A DNA stretch of 64,000 nt, from NCBI GenBank assembly GCA_021818445.1, contig JAKAEB010000001.1, positions 127,773-191,772 of the forward strand. The letters are read 5' to 3'. The translations under genes and the position numbers were made by a program. This DNA comes from Planctomycetota bacterium. GTDB taxonomy: Bacteria > Planctomycetota > Phycisphaerae > WQYP01. A model generated the notes under the pieces. That model was not told the origin of the DNA, ran no database searches, and worked only from the letters and a program-made list of their open reading frames with translations. Each line of letters opens with the position of its first letter. The first letter of the stretch is position 1. Positions 27,204-36,446 of the stretch are shown one piece after another.

Positions 27204-29735
27204 ATGAATGATCATGTAATCCTCAGCCCGCTGCCCATTGACGCATCCCTGCCGGAAATATTACATCGCATCCAAACGGAGTCCGCCTTGGTGGTGATAG
27301 CCGCTCCGGGTGCCGGCAAAACAACTCGTATTCCCCCGGCAATCTACAAAAGCCGCATTCTTGCCCCACGTCACGATGGGGTAATCGTCCTTCAACCCCG
27401 CCGCATCGCAACGCGCACGGTAGCGGCGCGCATCGCCCAGGAAAATGGCTGGCGGCTGGGCGCTACCGTCGGGTACCAGGTGCGGATGGAAAATTGCACC
27501 GGCCCGGAAACACGGATTACCATCATGACCGAGGGGATATTGAGTCGTCGCCTGCAGACCGATCCGGCTTTGGACGGTATCGGTGCCGTGATTTTGGACG
27601 AATTTCACATGCGTACCATCCATGTGGATCAAGCCTTGGCGATGCTTCTGGACGTGCGCGAAAATCTCCGTCCCGATCTGAAATTAATCATCGCTTCAGC
27701 CACCATCGATGCCAAGCCAATCTCTGATTTTATCTCCGCATCGTGCATTGAAGTTCCGGGACGAGCCTATCCCGTGGAAATTCGATATTCGCCTTTGGCC
27801 AATCGCAGCCTCGAAAAAGCCTGCCAGCAGGCATTGGAGCATGGCCTGGAAAATGCGCCGCCCGGCCACGCATTGGTGTTTCTGCCTGGCGTTTTTGAAA
27901 TTCTCAAACTTCAACGATATCTGGCACCATTCGCGATGCAATACGGTATGCGGATTTTTCCCCTGCACGGTCGCCTGCCTCTGGCGGCCCAAGCCGCCGC
28001 CATCGCGCCATCTCATGATAAAAAAATAATCCTTGCCACCAACGCGGCCGAAACATCCATCACTGTGGATGGCGTAACATTGGTAGTCGACTCCGGTCAG
28101 GCACGCAGTGTGCAATATGACCCGCAGCGAGGTGTCAATCGGTTGGCCACGCATCGCATTTCCCAGGCCTCGGCCCACCAGCGCGCCGGCCGTGCGGGGC
28201 GCACCGCGGCCGGTATGTGCATACGCCTCTGGGATTCTGCGGAGTGGAAGCATCAGCCGGCCGCCGATCCGCCGGAGATTACCTTGGTGGATTTATCAAA
28301 TCTCTGTCTGGACGTGTACCGGTGGAATCCGCTCGGCTTTGATGCCTTGAGGTGGCTTACCCCGCCGCCCAAGTTGCGGGTGGAATCAGCCAAAACCCTG
28401 CTGCAGAATCTGGGTGCCGCTGAGTGCCAATCCAAACTGTTTCAGCTTTCAAAATTGGGCCATCGCCTTGCCGAACTGCCTCTCCACCCTCGGCTCTCAC
28501 GTATCATCGCTGCGGGCGTTGATGCCGGGCACGGTGCCTGGGCCATCATGATCGCTGCCGTGTTATCCGAAGGTACCAAACCAGTCGTAGGCCCCAGTGC
28601 GCCACCGGCATGGAATCTTTACACACACCTGAAAAATATTTATGAATCATCCCTTCAGCATAGGCCCATCGCAGCGGATTCGCTCTCTTTCGACCGATCG
28701 ATTCAACCGCTTTTTCGCCAGCTATGCCGGGCCTGCCATCAATCGACCGTCCTGCCTCCGCTTCCGCCGGAGGATGTCATTGCGGGTTTATTACTCACCG
28801 GTTTTCCAGATCGTGTGTGCATGATGGATGAAGGGGCGGCGTACAGGGGTGTGATGGTGGGGGGTGTCGGCGTGCAAATCATCGCCCGGCAGGTGGACAT
28901 CGCAACGCATGTTCTCATAGCACTGGATATACAGAAAAATGACGACCGCGAAAAACTCGCATCCATTCATCTGGCGGCACGTATTTCAATGGTCGCCCTG
29001 CTGAATTCAAAATTGCCCATGCTGGCGGTGCATAAGGTACTCGCATGGAATGAACAGACCCTACGCGTTGTTGCGCAGGTTGAAACTCGCCTTGGTGATC
29101 TTCGAATCAAATCGCACCGGGACACCGATCCAGATTTATCCGCCGCTCGCGTGCTGCTTCATCGGCATTTACCGCCCATCTGTACCACCTTGCTTGCCGG
29201 TGGCTCGGAACTCGCAACGCTGGTCGAGCGGCTCAAATTGCTCCACCAGCACGGCGGTGAAGACGGTTTTTTGCCGCTTTCGGTCGATACCCTTGTCGAC
29301 TTGATTTCTGATTTTATGTGTTCCGGTGACTTGCGCCCCATGCCATCTGAGACGCATATCATTGACCTTTTCATGGCCGCTCTGCCCTACCACATTCGCC
29401 ACAACCTTGATACGCTCGTTCCGGCTGGCATCACTCTCTCTTCGGGCAAAAAGGTGGCCATTAACTACACATCCGATGGGCCGATGCTCGAGGCGCGGGT
29501 GGCAGACCTGTTGGGCACGCACGAATCACCGCGCATTGTCAATGGACGCGTTACGGTTATCTGCCGAATTTTGGGGCCTAATTTTCGCCCCGTGCAGGTG
29601 ACGGCCGACTTGGCCGGCTTTTGGCGCGGCTCCTATCATCAGGTGCGAAAAGATTTGCGGGCGCGGTATCCGCGCCATCCATGGCCGGAGGATCCGTTGG
29701 TTTACACGCCATCGAGTCGGCATCTAAAACGCTGA
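27204..29735 (+). CDS. hrpB: ATP-dependent RNA helicase HrpB
   Basis: A DEAH-type superfamily 2 helicase of about 843 residues. Motif I is AAPGAGKTT, motif II is DEFH (in ILDEFHMRT), motif III SAT, and motif VI QRAGRAGR. The C-terminal HrpB-specific domain is present, ending with YPRHPWPEDPLV. The start is set at the ATG of MNDHVILSPLP, which leaves the usual short N-terminus before motif I; the frame is open to 27105 but that part has no support. HrpB is found mainly in Gram-negative bacteria and its exact RNA targets are poorly known. It stands alone between a zinc-ribbon gene and an oxidoreductase. Confidence 0.92.
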   Translation: MNDHVILSPLPIDASLPEILHRIQTESALVVIAAPGAGKTTRIPPAIYKSRILAPRHDGVIVLQPRRIATRTVAARIAQENGWRLGATVGYQVRMENCTGPETRITIMTEGILSRRLQTDPALDGIGAVILDEFHMRTIHVDQALAMLLDVRENLRPDLKLIIASATIDAKPISDFISASCIEVPGRAYPVEIRYSPLANRSLEKACQQALEHGLENAPPGHALVFLPGVFEILKLQRYLAPFAMQYGMRIFPLHGRLPLAAQAAAIAPSHDKKIILATNAAETSITVDGVTLVVDSGQARSVQYDPQRGVNRLATHRISQASAHQRAGRAGRTAAGMCIRLWDSAEWKHQPAADPPEITLVDLSNLCLDVYRWNPLGFDALRWLTPPPKLRVESAKTLLQNLGAAECQSKLFQLSKLGHRLAELPLHPRLSRIIAAGVDAGHGAWAIMIAAVLSEGTKPVVGPSAPPAWNLYTHLKNIYESSLQHRPIAADSLSFDRSIQPLFRQLCRACHQSTVLPPLPPEDVIAGLLLTGFPDRVCMMDEGAAYRGVMVGGVGVQIIARQVDIATHVLIALDIQKNDDREKLASIHLAARISMVALLNSKLPMLAVHKVLAWNEQTLRVVAQVETRLGDLRIKSHRDTDPDLSAARVLLHRHLPPICTTLLAGGSELATLVERLKLLHQHGGEDGFLPLSVDTLVDLISDFMCSGDLRPMPSETHIIDLFMAALPYHIRHNLDTLVPAGITLSSGKKVAINYTSDGPMLEARVADLLGTHESPRIVNGRVTVICRILGPNFRPVQVTADLAGFWRGSYHQVRKDLRARYPRHPWPEDPLVYTPSSRHLKR

Positions 29736-29778
29736 ATGATTCATCAATCTGTTCGCGAAGTTTGAAAGGAGACATGCA

Positions 29779-30765
29779 ATGAAAGCCTGGTTGCTCGACA
29801 AACTTGGTTCTATTGAAAACTTACGGTTCACCGACGCCCCTGAACCGGAATTACATAATGGCGACGTGCTGCTGGAAATTTTGTATTCCGCGCTAAATCC
29901 CGCTGATCGCTACCTCGCCGAAGGTGCCTATCCGGCCCGACCGGCGCTACCCCATATTCTCGGTCGTGACGGCGTGGGGAAGGTTTTGGCGGTGGGTGCG
30001 GGTGTGAGTGGCTGGCAATTGGGGGATCATGCGCTGATTATTCGCGGCCCAATTGGTGTAGATCGCCCCGGCACGTTTGCACAGCGTGTCGCGGTGCCCG
30101 CCAACTGTTTGGCCCGCGTACCCGATGGCTGGACACTGCCGCAGGCGTCGTGCGCCAGCTTGGTCTATCTGACGGCGTGGCAGGCCTTGACGCAATTTGG
30201 GTCGCTTGGTCGCTCTGTGGTGCTTATCACCGGAGCTTCGGGGGGTGTGGGCGTGGCCGCCACGCAGTTGGCCTCCGCGATGGGACACCACGTTATTGCG
30301 CTTTCCCGGTCGCAGAAAAAATCCGCCACGCTCCGCACCCTTGGAGCCGCGTATACCGCCGACCCCAACGATCCCACATGGCGGAAATCGGTTCTTAGCC
30401 ATCTCGGCTCTCGCCATGTCGATCTGGCTATTGACAACATCGGCGGCGCGGGCTTTTCAGACCTGCTTCATGTCATGGGTATGTGGGGCAAAATCAGCGT
30501 GGTAGGCCGTTTAGCAGGCCCGGTTCCAGAATTTAATACGGCAAGTCTGTTCTTCCGACGTTTGCGCATTGGGGGCGTTGCCGTTGGCAGCTATACGTCC
30601 GACGAAGCGCAACATGCGTGGCAGCAGGTATTGGAAACACTTGCCGTGGGCGACCATCATCCCTTGATCGACAGTGAATTTCCGCTGGAGCAGCTACCGC
30701 AGGCTTTTGCCCGCCTGTCCGCCGGGCCGATGGGAAAGGTACTTCTACGTGTGACGCCATCGTGA
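29779..30765 (+). CDS. Quinone oxidoreductase-like NADPH-dependent reductase (MDR family)
   Basis: 328 residues of the zinc-free medium-chain reductase group. The N-terminal catalytic half has NPADRYLAEG and LGRDGVGKVLAVG; the nucleotide-binding half has VLITGASGGVGVAATQLA, a Rossmann glycine pattern, then SRSQKKS that fits NADPH binding. The structural zinc cysteines of alcohol dehydrogenases are missing. AAAGGAG lies 7 bases upstream of the ATG. It ends 7 bases before the convergent pgpA, with no clear terminator between. The substrate is unknown. Confidence 0.85.
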   Translation: MKAWLLDKLGSIENLRFTDAPEPELHNGDVLLEILYSALNPADRYLAEGAYPARPALPHILGRDGVGKVLAVGAGVSGWQLGDHALIIRGPIGVDRPGTFAQRVAVPANCLARVPDGWTLPQASCASLVYLTAWQALTQFGSLGRSVVLITGASGGVGVAATQLASAMGHHVIALSRSQKKSATLRTLGAAYTADPNDPTWRKSVLSHLGSRHVDLAIDNIGGAGFSDLLHVMGMWGKISVVGRLAGPVPEFNTASLFFRRLRIGGVAVGSYTSDEAQHAWQQVLETLAVGDHHPLIDSEFPLEQLPQAFARLSAGPMGKVLLRVTPS

Positions 30766-30772
30766 TGCGGTT

Positions 30773-31336
30773 TCAAAAGTGCCAAAGGCGCATGGCAATT
30801 TGTAAAATAACATTCACCTGAACGCCAGCGGCAATATCGTCCCAGAATACACCCCAACCCGCCGGCAACTTTTCCAATTGGCGGCAGGGGGGCAGTTTAA
30901 GCGTATCGGTCAGACGAAACAGCACATACACCACCGCGGCTGCGATCCACGCATCAAGCGGGTGGCCGACGCAGCGTTCAGGTAGCGGCAGAAATAATGT
31001 CGCCGTCAGGTAACCGGCATATTCATCCAGCACCACCTGCCCCGGGTCTTTTTTGCCAAAATAGCTTTCCGCCCACGGGCCGAGGCGAATCGTCAGTATC
31101 CCGGCAAAAACAATAACTGCGGCCGTCACTCCCGTGCGCAGCGCTAACGGGCATCCGATCCATAAAAGCAGCCACCAGATAAGCGCCGGCCCGCATGTAC
31201 CCCAACTGCCCGGTGCCGGTTTAAGCAGTCCCAGGCCTCCGCCGGTGATAACCCATTTATTGATTGTGTCGCGCAAGTGTCCTGTGCCTCCGTGTACCCG
31301 TCCGTGTTGTGCGGGCAGTCGCCTGCCGGCACCCAT
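30773..31336 (-). CDS. pgpA: Phosphatidylglycerophosphatase A
   Basis: Removes the phosphate from phosphatidylglycerol phosphate in the inner membrane. Motifs include LLKPAPGSWGT, VVLDEYAG (catalytic Asp/Glu) and WDDIAAGV, in the order seen in PgpA, with membrane helices between. The ATG at 31336 gives 187 residues; a later start nearer LRDTINKW is possible because the first 20 residues look unconserved. It lies directly downstream of pgsA, the enzyme that makes its substrate, so the pair form a phosphatidylglycerol operon together with rimO upstream. Confidence 0.85.
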   Translation of the reverse strand: MGAGRRLPAQHGRVHGGTGHLRDTINKWVITGGGLGLLKPAPGSWGTCGPALIWWLLLWIGCPLALRTGVTAAVIVFAGILTIRLGPWAESYFGKKDPGQVVLDEYAGYLTATLFLPLPERCVGHPLDAWIAAAVVYVLFRLTDTLKLPPCRQLEKLPAGWGVFWDDIAAGVQVNVILQIAMRLWHF

Positions 31337-31382
31337 CCCGCCGCCGCACCACCATGATCAGCTAACCAGAAGGCCATCCGGA

Positions 31383-32045
31383 TCAGTCAATGAGTTTTCT
31401 GGCCAGCAAAATATATTGCCCTGCCGAGAGCACCGTAATGCCCAGCGTCAACCAGATGGCGGCATCGCGTGCATAAAGCAACCACCGCAGGGCATCTGAC
31501 TTCAGATAGTATCCGGCTAAAATACAGAGCATCACGCAGATAATGGCGGCACACTGCACCACCATTTTTATTTTGCCCGACCACTGCGCCCGAAAGTCAA
31601 TGCCCCGTGATTCCGCCAACGATCGAATTCCCGTCACCAGAAATTCACGTGCAATCAGCACCACCGCCATCCACAATGTCACGCCCGTCGGCGAAAAGTG
31701 CGTGCGGAGCAGACTCATCGGTATGGGCCACGCTGTCCAACCGGGCACTGAAAAAAACACAAACGCGCCGCAAATTAATATTTTGTCGGCAAAAGGATCA
31801 ACCACCCGCCCGAACACACTCTCTACGTTCCAAGCCCGCGCTAGATATCCATCGAGAATATCACTGGCCACAGCTACCGCAAAAAGCCCCAGCGCCAGCC
31901 ATATCCACGCCACAACCTTATGCCCCGGTGGGCCGTTGTTGATGACCACAAAAAAGAAGGCCGTCACCACCAACCTTCCGATGGTGATCCAGTTCGGAAT
32001 ATGTCGCTGGGGGCTGGCGGGTTGGGGAGAATCAGTCGGCACCAC
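31383..32045 (-). CDS. pgsA: Phosphatidylglycerophosphate synthase (CDP-alcohol phosphatidyltransferase)
   Basis: Transfers the phosphatidyl group from CDP-diacylglycerol to glycerol 3-phosphate. The CDP-alcohol signature is complete: SDILDGYLARAWNVES, then GRVVDPFADK, giving the D-x2-DG-x2-AR-x8-G-x3-D-x3-D pattern. There are about five membrane helices in 220 residues. The GTG start has GGAG 6 bases upstream and lies 14 bases behind rimO. pgpA follows after 46 bases, completing the phosphatidylglycerol branch. Confidence 0.9.
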   Translation of the reverse strand: MVPTDSPQPASPQRHIPNWITIGRLVVTAFFFVVINNGPPGHKVVAWIWLALGLFAVAVASDILDGYLARAWNVESVFGRVVDPFADKILICGAFVFFSVPGWTAWPIPMSLLRTHFSPTGVTLWMAVVLIAREFLVTGIRSLAESRGIDFRAQWSGKIKMVVQCAAIICVMLCILAGYYLKSDALRWLLYARDAAIWLTLGITVLSAGQYILLARKLID

Positions 32046-32059
32046 TTAACTCTCCAATA

Positions 32060-33556
32060 TCAGTTTCCGCCCACCACAGGCAGGGGGGTTGAATGTTTCT
32101 TTCCCGCTTTGAGCGTTTTAACCCGCTTTCCGATCAAGTCATAGCCGTCAAAATTATTAATCCGCACCTGGATCAATTCTCCGGGCACCGCGGCTACATC
32201 ATCAATTAAAACCATCCCATCAATATCCGGTGCCTGCCCGCTGCAGCGTCCTGCGGCCGTGCGGTCTTTCCGGTTCACTTTGTCAATCAGCACAGAGATT
32301 TCCCGGCCGATCATTGCCCGGTTTTTTTTCAGCACCACTTGCTGCTGGGCCAACATCAGTTCCTCCCGACGCGATGCCATAACACCGGCATCCACCGCGG
32401 CGGTATCCCATAATCTTCCGGCCGGCGTTCCCGGCTCGGGGGAGTATTCAAACACGCCCATGCAGTCAAATCCGAAGTCAGAAACAAATTGCACCAGTTC
32501 AGCGTGTTGCTGGTCTGTTTCACCCGGAAATCCGGCAATCATGGTCGTGCGAATCGCCATACCCGGTATCCATCGCCGTAATTTATCCAGCAATGTTTCT
32601 ATCTGTCTGCGCGTCACTTTGCGCCGCATGGCATGCAAAATCTCATCATTGATGTGCTGCAGCGGCATATCAATATATTTCACAATTCGGCCGGTGTCGG
32701 CTATCACCTTGATCATGTCGTCGGTAAAGCAACTGGGATAGGCATACATCAGCCGCACCCAACCGGCGCTGCACTGGGTATCCAACGCCCGCAGCAGGCC
32801 CGCAAGTCCCTGTCCCGGGCCGTCGTAGCCAATGTCCGTGCCGTAGCTGGTGGTATCCTGCCCAATCAGATTCAGTTCAAATGCTCCGTCTGCTGTCAGT
32901 TCCCGCGCTTCGGTCAAAATGGCCTCAAGCGGTTTAGACCGCATGCGACCGCGAATCGATGGGATGGTGCAGAATGTGCACCCTTGATTGCACCCCTCAG
33001 ATATCCGCAGATACGCGTAGTGCCGGGGCGTAAGCCGCAGGCGAGAGTCGTCCGCTTCAAAGTACCCCTTGCGACTCCGATCATGTTTTGAAATAAATTG
33101 CGTAACCGGGTGAAACGGCCCCAAATCAGCAGGCACGTCCTCCGGGGCACCGCCTCGCACCGCGGCAACAATATTTTCCCGGTCAAACACGCCCACCAGT
33201 GCGTCTACGTCGGGCACTTCATCCAGCAATTTTGCCCGCTGCCGTTGCACCAGGCAGCCCGCAACGACTACCCGCTTTTGTCGTCCTTCTCTCTGCGCCT
33301 TGGTCTTAAGTTCCAAGGCTGCGTTGATAACTTCCAAAGCCTCGGTTTTACTTGCCTCCAAAAAACCGCAGGTATTTACCACAATGGTATCGGCGTGCTC
33401 ATGGTCCGCGGTGATGGCAAACCCATCAGCCGCCAGCAATCCCAGCATACGTTCACTATCGATCAGGTTTTTGGGACACCCCAAAGATACGAACGCAACT
33501 GTCGGCTCTGCCAAAGGTTGCGCGGATTTCCGTATATGTTTATTTCGCCCGGCCAA
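32060..33556 (-). CDS. rimO: Ribosomal protein S12 methylthiotransferase RimO
   Basis: Adds a methylthio group to an Asp of ribosomal protein S12. The N-terminal domain has VSLGCPKNLIDSE, VNTCGFLEAS and CLVQR, with cysteines for one iron-sulfur cluster; the radical SAM motif is EGCNQGCTFCTIPS (CxxxCxxC); a TRAM domain is at the C-terminus. Start is a TTG at 33556 with GAGG 7 bases upstream; the next ATG would remove the first cysteine motif. The 498-residue length is a little above normal because of an insert at about residues 95-150. It heads a minus-strand operon with pgsA and pgpA. Confidence 0.92.
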   Translation of the reverse strand: MAGRNKHIRKSAQPLAEPTVAFVSLGCPKNLIDSERMLGLLAADGFAITADHEHADTIVVNTCGFLEASKTEALEVINAALELKTKAQREGRQKRVVVAGCLVQRQRAKLLDEVPDVDALVGVFDRENIVAAVRGGAPEDVPADLGPFHPVTQFISKHDRSRKGYFEADDSRLRLTPRHYAYLRISEGCNQGCTFCTIPSIRGRMRSKPLEAILTEARELTADGAFELNLIGQDTTSYGTDIGYDGPGQGLAGLLRALDTQCSAGWVRLMYAYPSCFTDDMIKVIADTGRIVKYIDMPLQHINDEILHAMRRKVTRRQIETLLDKLRRWIPGMAIRTTMIAGFPGETDQQHAELVQFVSDFGFDCMGVFEYSPEPGTPAGRLWDTAAVDAGVMASRREELMLAQQQVVLKKNRAMIGREISVLIDKVNRKDRTAAGRCSGQAPDIDGMVLIDDVAAVPGELIQVRINNFDGYDLIGKRVKTLKAGKKHSTPLPVVGGN

Positions 33557-34351
33557 AGTCTATCCTCAAACATCAAATCGCGTTTTCCATGGCCCCTTAA
33601 TCGGGGCTTGGCGATATCGCATATCGCTACGTTAGCAGACCACAGCGTTCAAAGCCAGCCCACCTACCGAAGATTGCGCGTTGCCGCCTCTCCGCTTACC
33701 CATGCGAGCCCGGGTGTCCCCAACGGCTTAAGCGTTTCGGGATGGTTCGGGTCAACGCCGCCAATTGCCTATTTTTGCGAGGATTTCACCGCGGCACAGG
33801 AAATTACCACCTCATTTAGCTGCTGGCCTCGTAAACGCGCGATGATGCGTGACCCCGTCCGCGTGCCCGCCGGGGCCGCACTCCGTGGCACCCGTAGCGC
33901 GAACGTCTCGCCGTTTATAATTCCCGGCAGCATCATATCCCCCATTTTCAGCGCCGTCGCCCGCATGGATACCGTCCCGCTGCGTCGCATCCCTTCGCAT
34001 GCCGTTTTAATGCCGCGAATTGCATTCACGCGCGTACCCAATTTTTAGCGCCATCGGCCGCATGCGCCAACGCATCCACCATAAATTCGGTAATCGCACG
34101 CCATATTTAGCCGCGTGCATGGTGCACGCGCGATCACCCATGACCCGTCCGGCCGCCCCGATTTTCAACACAACGTGCACCAAGACCAGAACGCCACCCG
34201 ATTTATTTTTCATTAAGTGCGACCACAGCGACGACCTCAGTAATTCGGCTATATGCACGCAATACCGCGACGCGGAAGCGGGCGGCGAACCGGTGCGGAG
34301 TTATCAATTCCGTCGGTGTCCTGCCCAGGGTCGCTGGCGCTGGCTCGCGCC
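33557..34351. other. 795-base region without a recognisable gene, possibly decayed
   Basis: Frames open on both strands (for example minus 33769-34029 and plus to 34048) but none has a family signature and codon use is unlike the neighbours. A GCGTGCA-TGG-TGCACGC hairpin is present near 34110-34130. A stretch at about 33710-33740 weakly resembles the middle of the dispersed repeats. I see no RNA gene here. It may hold remnants of lost genes next to the RHS fragment. Confidence 0.4.
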
Positions 34352-34777
34352 CTATGGACAGCCGCGACACCCGAAAAAATTGCCACGCCCGGATTTTGCG
34401 TAGTCCAGGCGCCCGGTCAGCAGGAATGCCAGTGCAGTAACTCCGCACAGGCTATAAAATAGGGCCGACTTGGTCGGGTCGTCCTGCGCCAATGCCGCGC
34501 CATAAGCCATTGCGATGCCGAAGGCACCGCAACACCGCGTCCACCAGAAGGACAGCCTCGGCAACCTGCACGGAAATGAGCCAAGGCTGGAGAGCAATAG
34601 GAGTTCAATGCCCAGGTTCGCAGCAAGGTGATTCCAAGCCCACATTGGATTGCGTGCCATCCGCTGCAACCAGTAAGACGGGTCCGCCACGTACCACCAT
34701 AATACTGCGGCGGTTACGCCCGACACGCCGATCCGTACATCAGTCCGACGTTTTTTGCGATGCGTCCAAGTGGCCAT
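34352..34777 (-). CDS. Small membrane protein behind the RHS fragment (1)
   Basis: About 141 residues. A basic start (MATWTHRKKRRTDVR) is followed by about three or four hydrophobic helices, for example GVTAAVLWWYV and LFYSLCGVTALAFLLTG. The ATG at 34777 has GGAG 7 bases upstream, inside the end of the preceding small gene, so the two are a tight pair. No family was recognised. Position directly behind an RHS tip raises the possibility of an immunity function, but this is a guess. Confidence 0.5.
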   Translation of the reverse strand: MATWTHRKKRRTDVRIGVSGVTAAVLWWYVADPSYWLQRMARNPMWAWNHLAANLGIELLLLSSLGSFPCRLPRLSFWWTRCCGAFGIAMAYGAALAQDDPTKSALFYSLCGVTALAFLLTGRLDYAKSGRGNFFGCRGCP

Positions 34778-34785
34778 GGCAGCTC

Positions 34786-35133
34786 CTATTTTGCCAAATG
34801 CGGCGTAAGCGTCATGTAACCCATGATTACCAGGTTCAATGCGCTTAGCCATACCCTACCTCGTGCGGTTATGGGTAATGCGTGCTGGTGGCGTCGTGGA
34901 ATCACCAGCGCTAAAGTGCACGCCAGGATACTGATCCAGAGCAGCATGAACAAAGCCACATACGCCATAAATTCCCAGGAGTTCGTCGGCAGGAGGCCCA
35001 GATACCATTGATCAGCCGCGAGGGAGGGGGCGAACCTTCGGAGGGTCGAATCCAAGTTTGGGCCGGCGAGCATGGCGGCGGTGTTGCATACGGTGAGGGT
35101 GAGGCAAACTCTTCGCAGGGATAAGCGACGCAT
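34786..35133 (-). CDS. Small membrane protein behind the RHS fragment (2)
   Basis: 115 residues with an N-terminal hydrophobic segment (VCLTLTVCNTAAMLAG) and two further helices in AYVALFMLLWISILACTLALV and LSALNLVIMGYMTL. The ATG at 35133 is strongly supported by GGAGG 5 bases upstream. The gene starts 36 bases after the stop of the RHS fragment and is followed 8 bases later by another small membrane protein. Function unknown. Confidence 0.55.
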   Translation of the reverse strand: MRRLSLRRVCLTLTVCNTAAMLAGPNLDSTLRRFAPSLAADQWYLGLLPTNSWEFMAYVALFMLLWISILACTLALVIPRRHQHALPITARGRVWLSALNLVIMGYMTLTPHLAK

Positions 35134-35169
35134 GTCAACCTCCAGAAATCCAGTACGGTCGCCCACAAT

Positions 35170-35644
35170 TCATGGCTTCGGCGGTAGGCCGTTCAAGAAT
35201 AGGAACGGTGTCTGCACATTCTTTGGCCAGCGGCCAGTGCCCGGCTTGATCGGCCCACCGTCCAGATGGCCGCCCGCGTGGAGAGTAGCGAGAGTGTCAC
35301 CCGACCAGTCTTCGTAAAACCCCCACGTAACGGAACCGTAATAGTCGCCCTTCTCCTTGGATCGACATGTGTATGGTAAAGGTCCCCTGTGGCCGGTACA
35401 AACCTAGCTGGGGCTTGGAATAATCTGCGTGCAGCCCCTCCCCATCCACATTCCCCACCGGGCTGCTTTGGGCGTACTCGTAAAGATTGATTCCGCCTTG
35501 ATAGCCGATCGGGTCGCGGGTAAGCCAGCGGCCAAGCGTCGGCAAATAATACCGGTTCCGCACATAATAATTCTGTGCTTCGGCATCGGCGTTGTATCTG
35601 CTACCGCCCATCGGAATTTCATTTTCAGCAAACGCGACCATCAA
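35170..35644 (-). pseudogene. RHS-repeat C-terminal core fragment, truncated and frameshifted
   Basis: The minus-strand frame from 35644 contains the end of an RHS core: RNRYYLPTLGRWLTRDPIGY followed by GGINLYEYA and VDGEG. This is the conserved end of RHS proteins just before the variable C-terminal toxin or tip. There is an in-frame stop upstream of the start, so the several-hundred-residue body is missing. After about YRPQGTF the frame runs into an early stop at 35297, while a second frame continues coherently (GDYYGSVTWGFYEDW ... PFLFLNGLPPKP) to a stop at 35170. One extra base near 35355 would explain this. Two small membrane genes follow. Confidence 0.65.
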
Positions 35645-36446
35645 TCGGCCTCAAAACTGCAATCAATAATCCGAAACATAACGCGCCGGGGTTCGGGCTG
35701 CAAGGAAAACGTGGAGATTCTTTCGCACACGAATGCGTCATGCGTTAGCGCGCCGGGACAAGCCCGGCGGCTCGCTGGGCCATTCCCATACCGAATGTTT
35801 TAAGTGTTAACTTTGCGAACCTCGCGGTGATGGAAACGAGCTTGCACCGCCGAGAGCGCCAAGAGCGCGAAGACCTGCGCATCTGATTACTTCGTATTTT
35901 TTTAATTCTCTCCGTGGTTCCGCGGCTCTGTGCGAGATATAAAAACCTCTCTGTGTGACATAAGGTATCATGCCGATGGCATGATGAAACTTGCTCAAAT
36001 GGCACGCAGACAAAAAGAGACACAAGATATTACGTCACCGGATCAAATGCGGCCTTTTGGCCGAATCATGGCAATTCAACATCCCCGGGCGAGCCCGCGG
36101 CCATGTATTTCTGGTGAGGGAGACTGGCCACCCGCGCGACGGCAGAACATTATCATGGCGGACAGATGCATAACAATGTGCGAATTGCTACCGATGGTTA
36201 ACTCTCGATGTGTGAAAATGATCGAATAAAGGCCGCCACGGCCTGATAATTTCTCGGCACGCACCAGCCTATTCCGCCATGTGAAGCGGCAACCATAGTC
36301 ACCGGTCTACCACCAAGCCATCGCCTGCCGCTGCCTGCGCGGGACGGAAAACATAATTGCTCATCGCCTCGTGGCGATCGAGTGGAACATGGAGTCGCCA
36401 ACCCCTTCGTGCTATCATCAATACGTCCCGGTCGAGGAGATGCACC
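35645..36446. other. ~800-base repeat-rich gap without a gene
   Basis: Contains a perfect 7-bp hairpin CGCCGGG/CCCGGCG at 35751-35769 inside a REP-like text, an ATCATGCC/GGCATGAT hairpin at 35966-35984, and low-complexity phrases such as GAGCGCCAAGAGCGCGAAG and CTCCGTGGTTCCGCGGCTCTG near 35850-35935 that read like the widespread degenerate repeats of some bacterial genomes. No coding frame is convincing. Confidence 0.45.

Noticed and set aside
33769..34029. Minus-strand frame with a GTG start overlapping a stop codon
   Set aside because: The coupling-like overlap is attractive but the codons are atypical and no homologue is recognisable; the upstream partner is too short.
33098..34048. Long plus-strand frame overlapping rimO
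   Set aside because: Antisense to a solid gene for half its length; the rest has no family signature.
36357..36446. Upstream extension of the secreted protein
   Set aside because: No signal peptide fit and no ribosome site; GAGGAG before 36447 decides the start.
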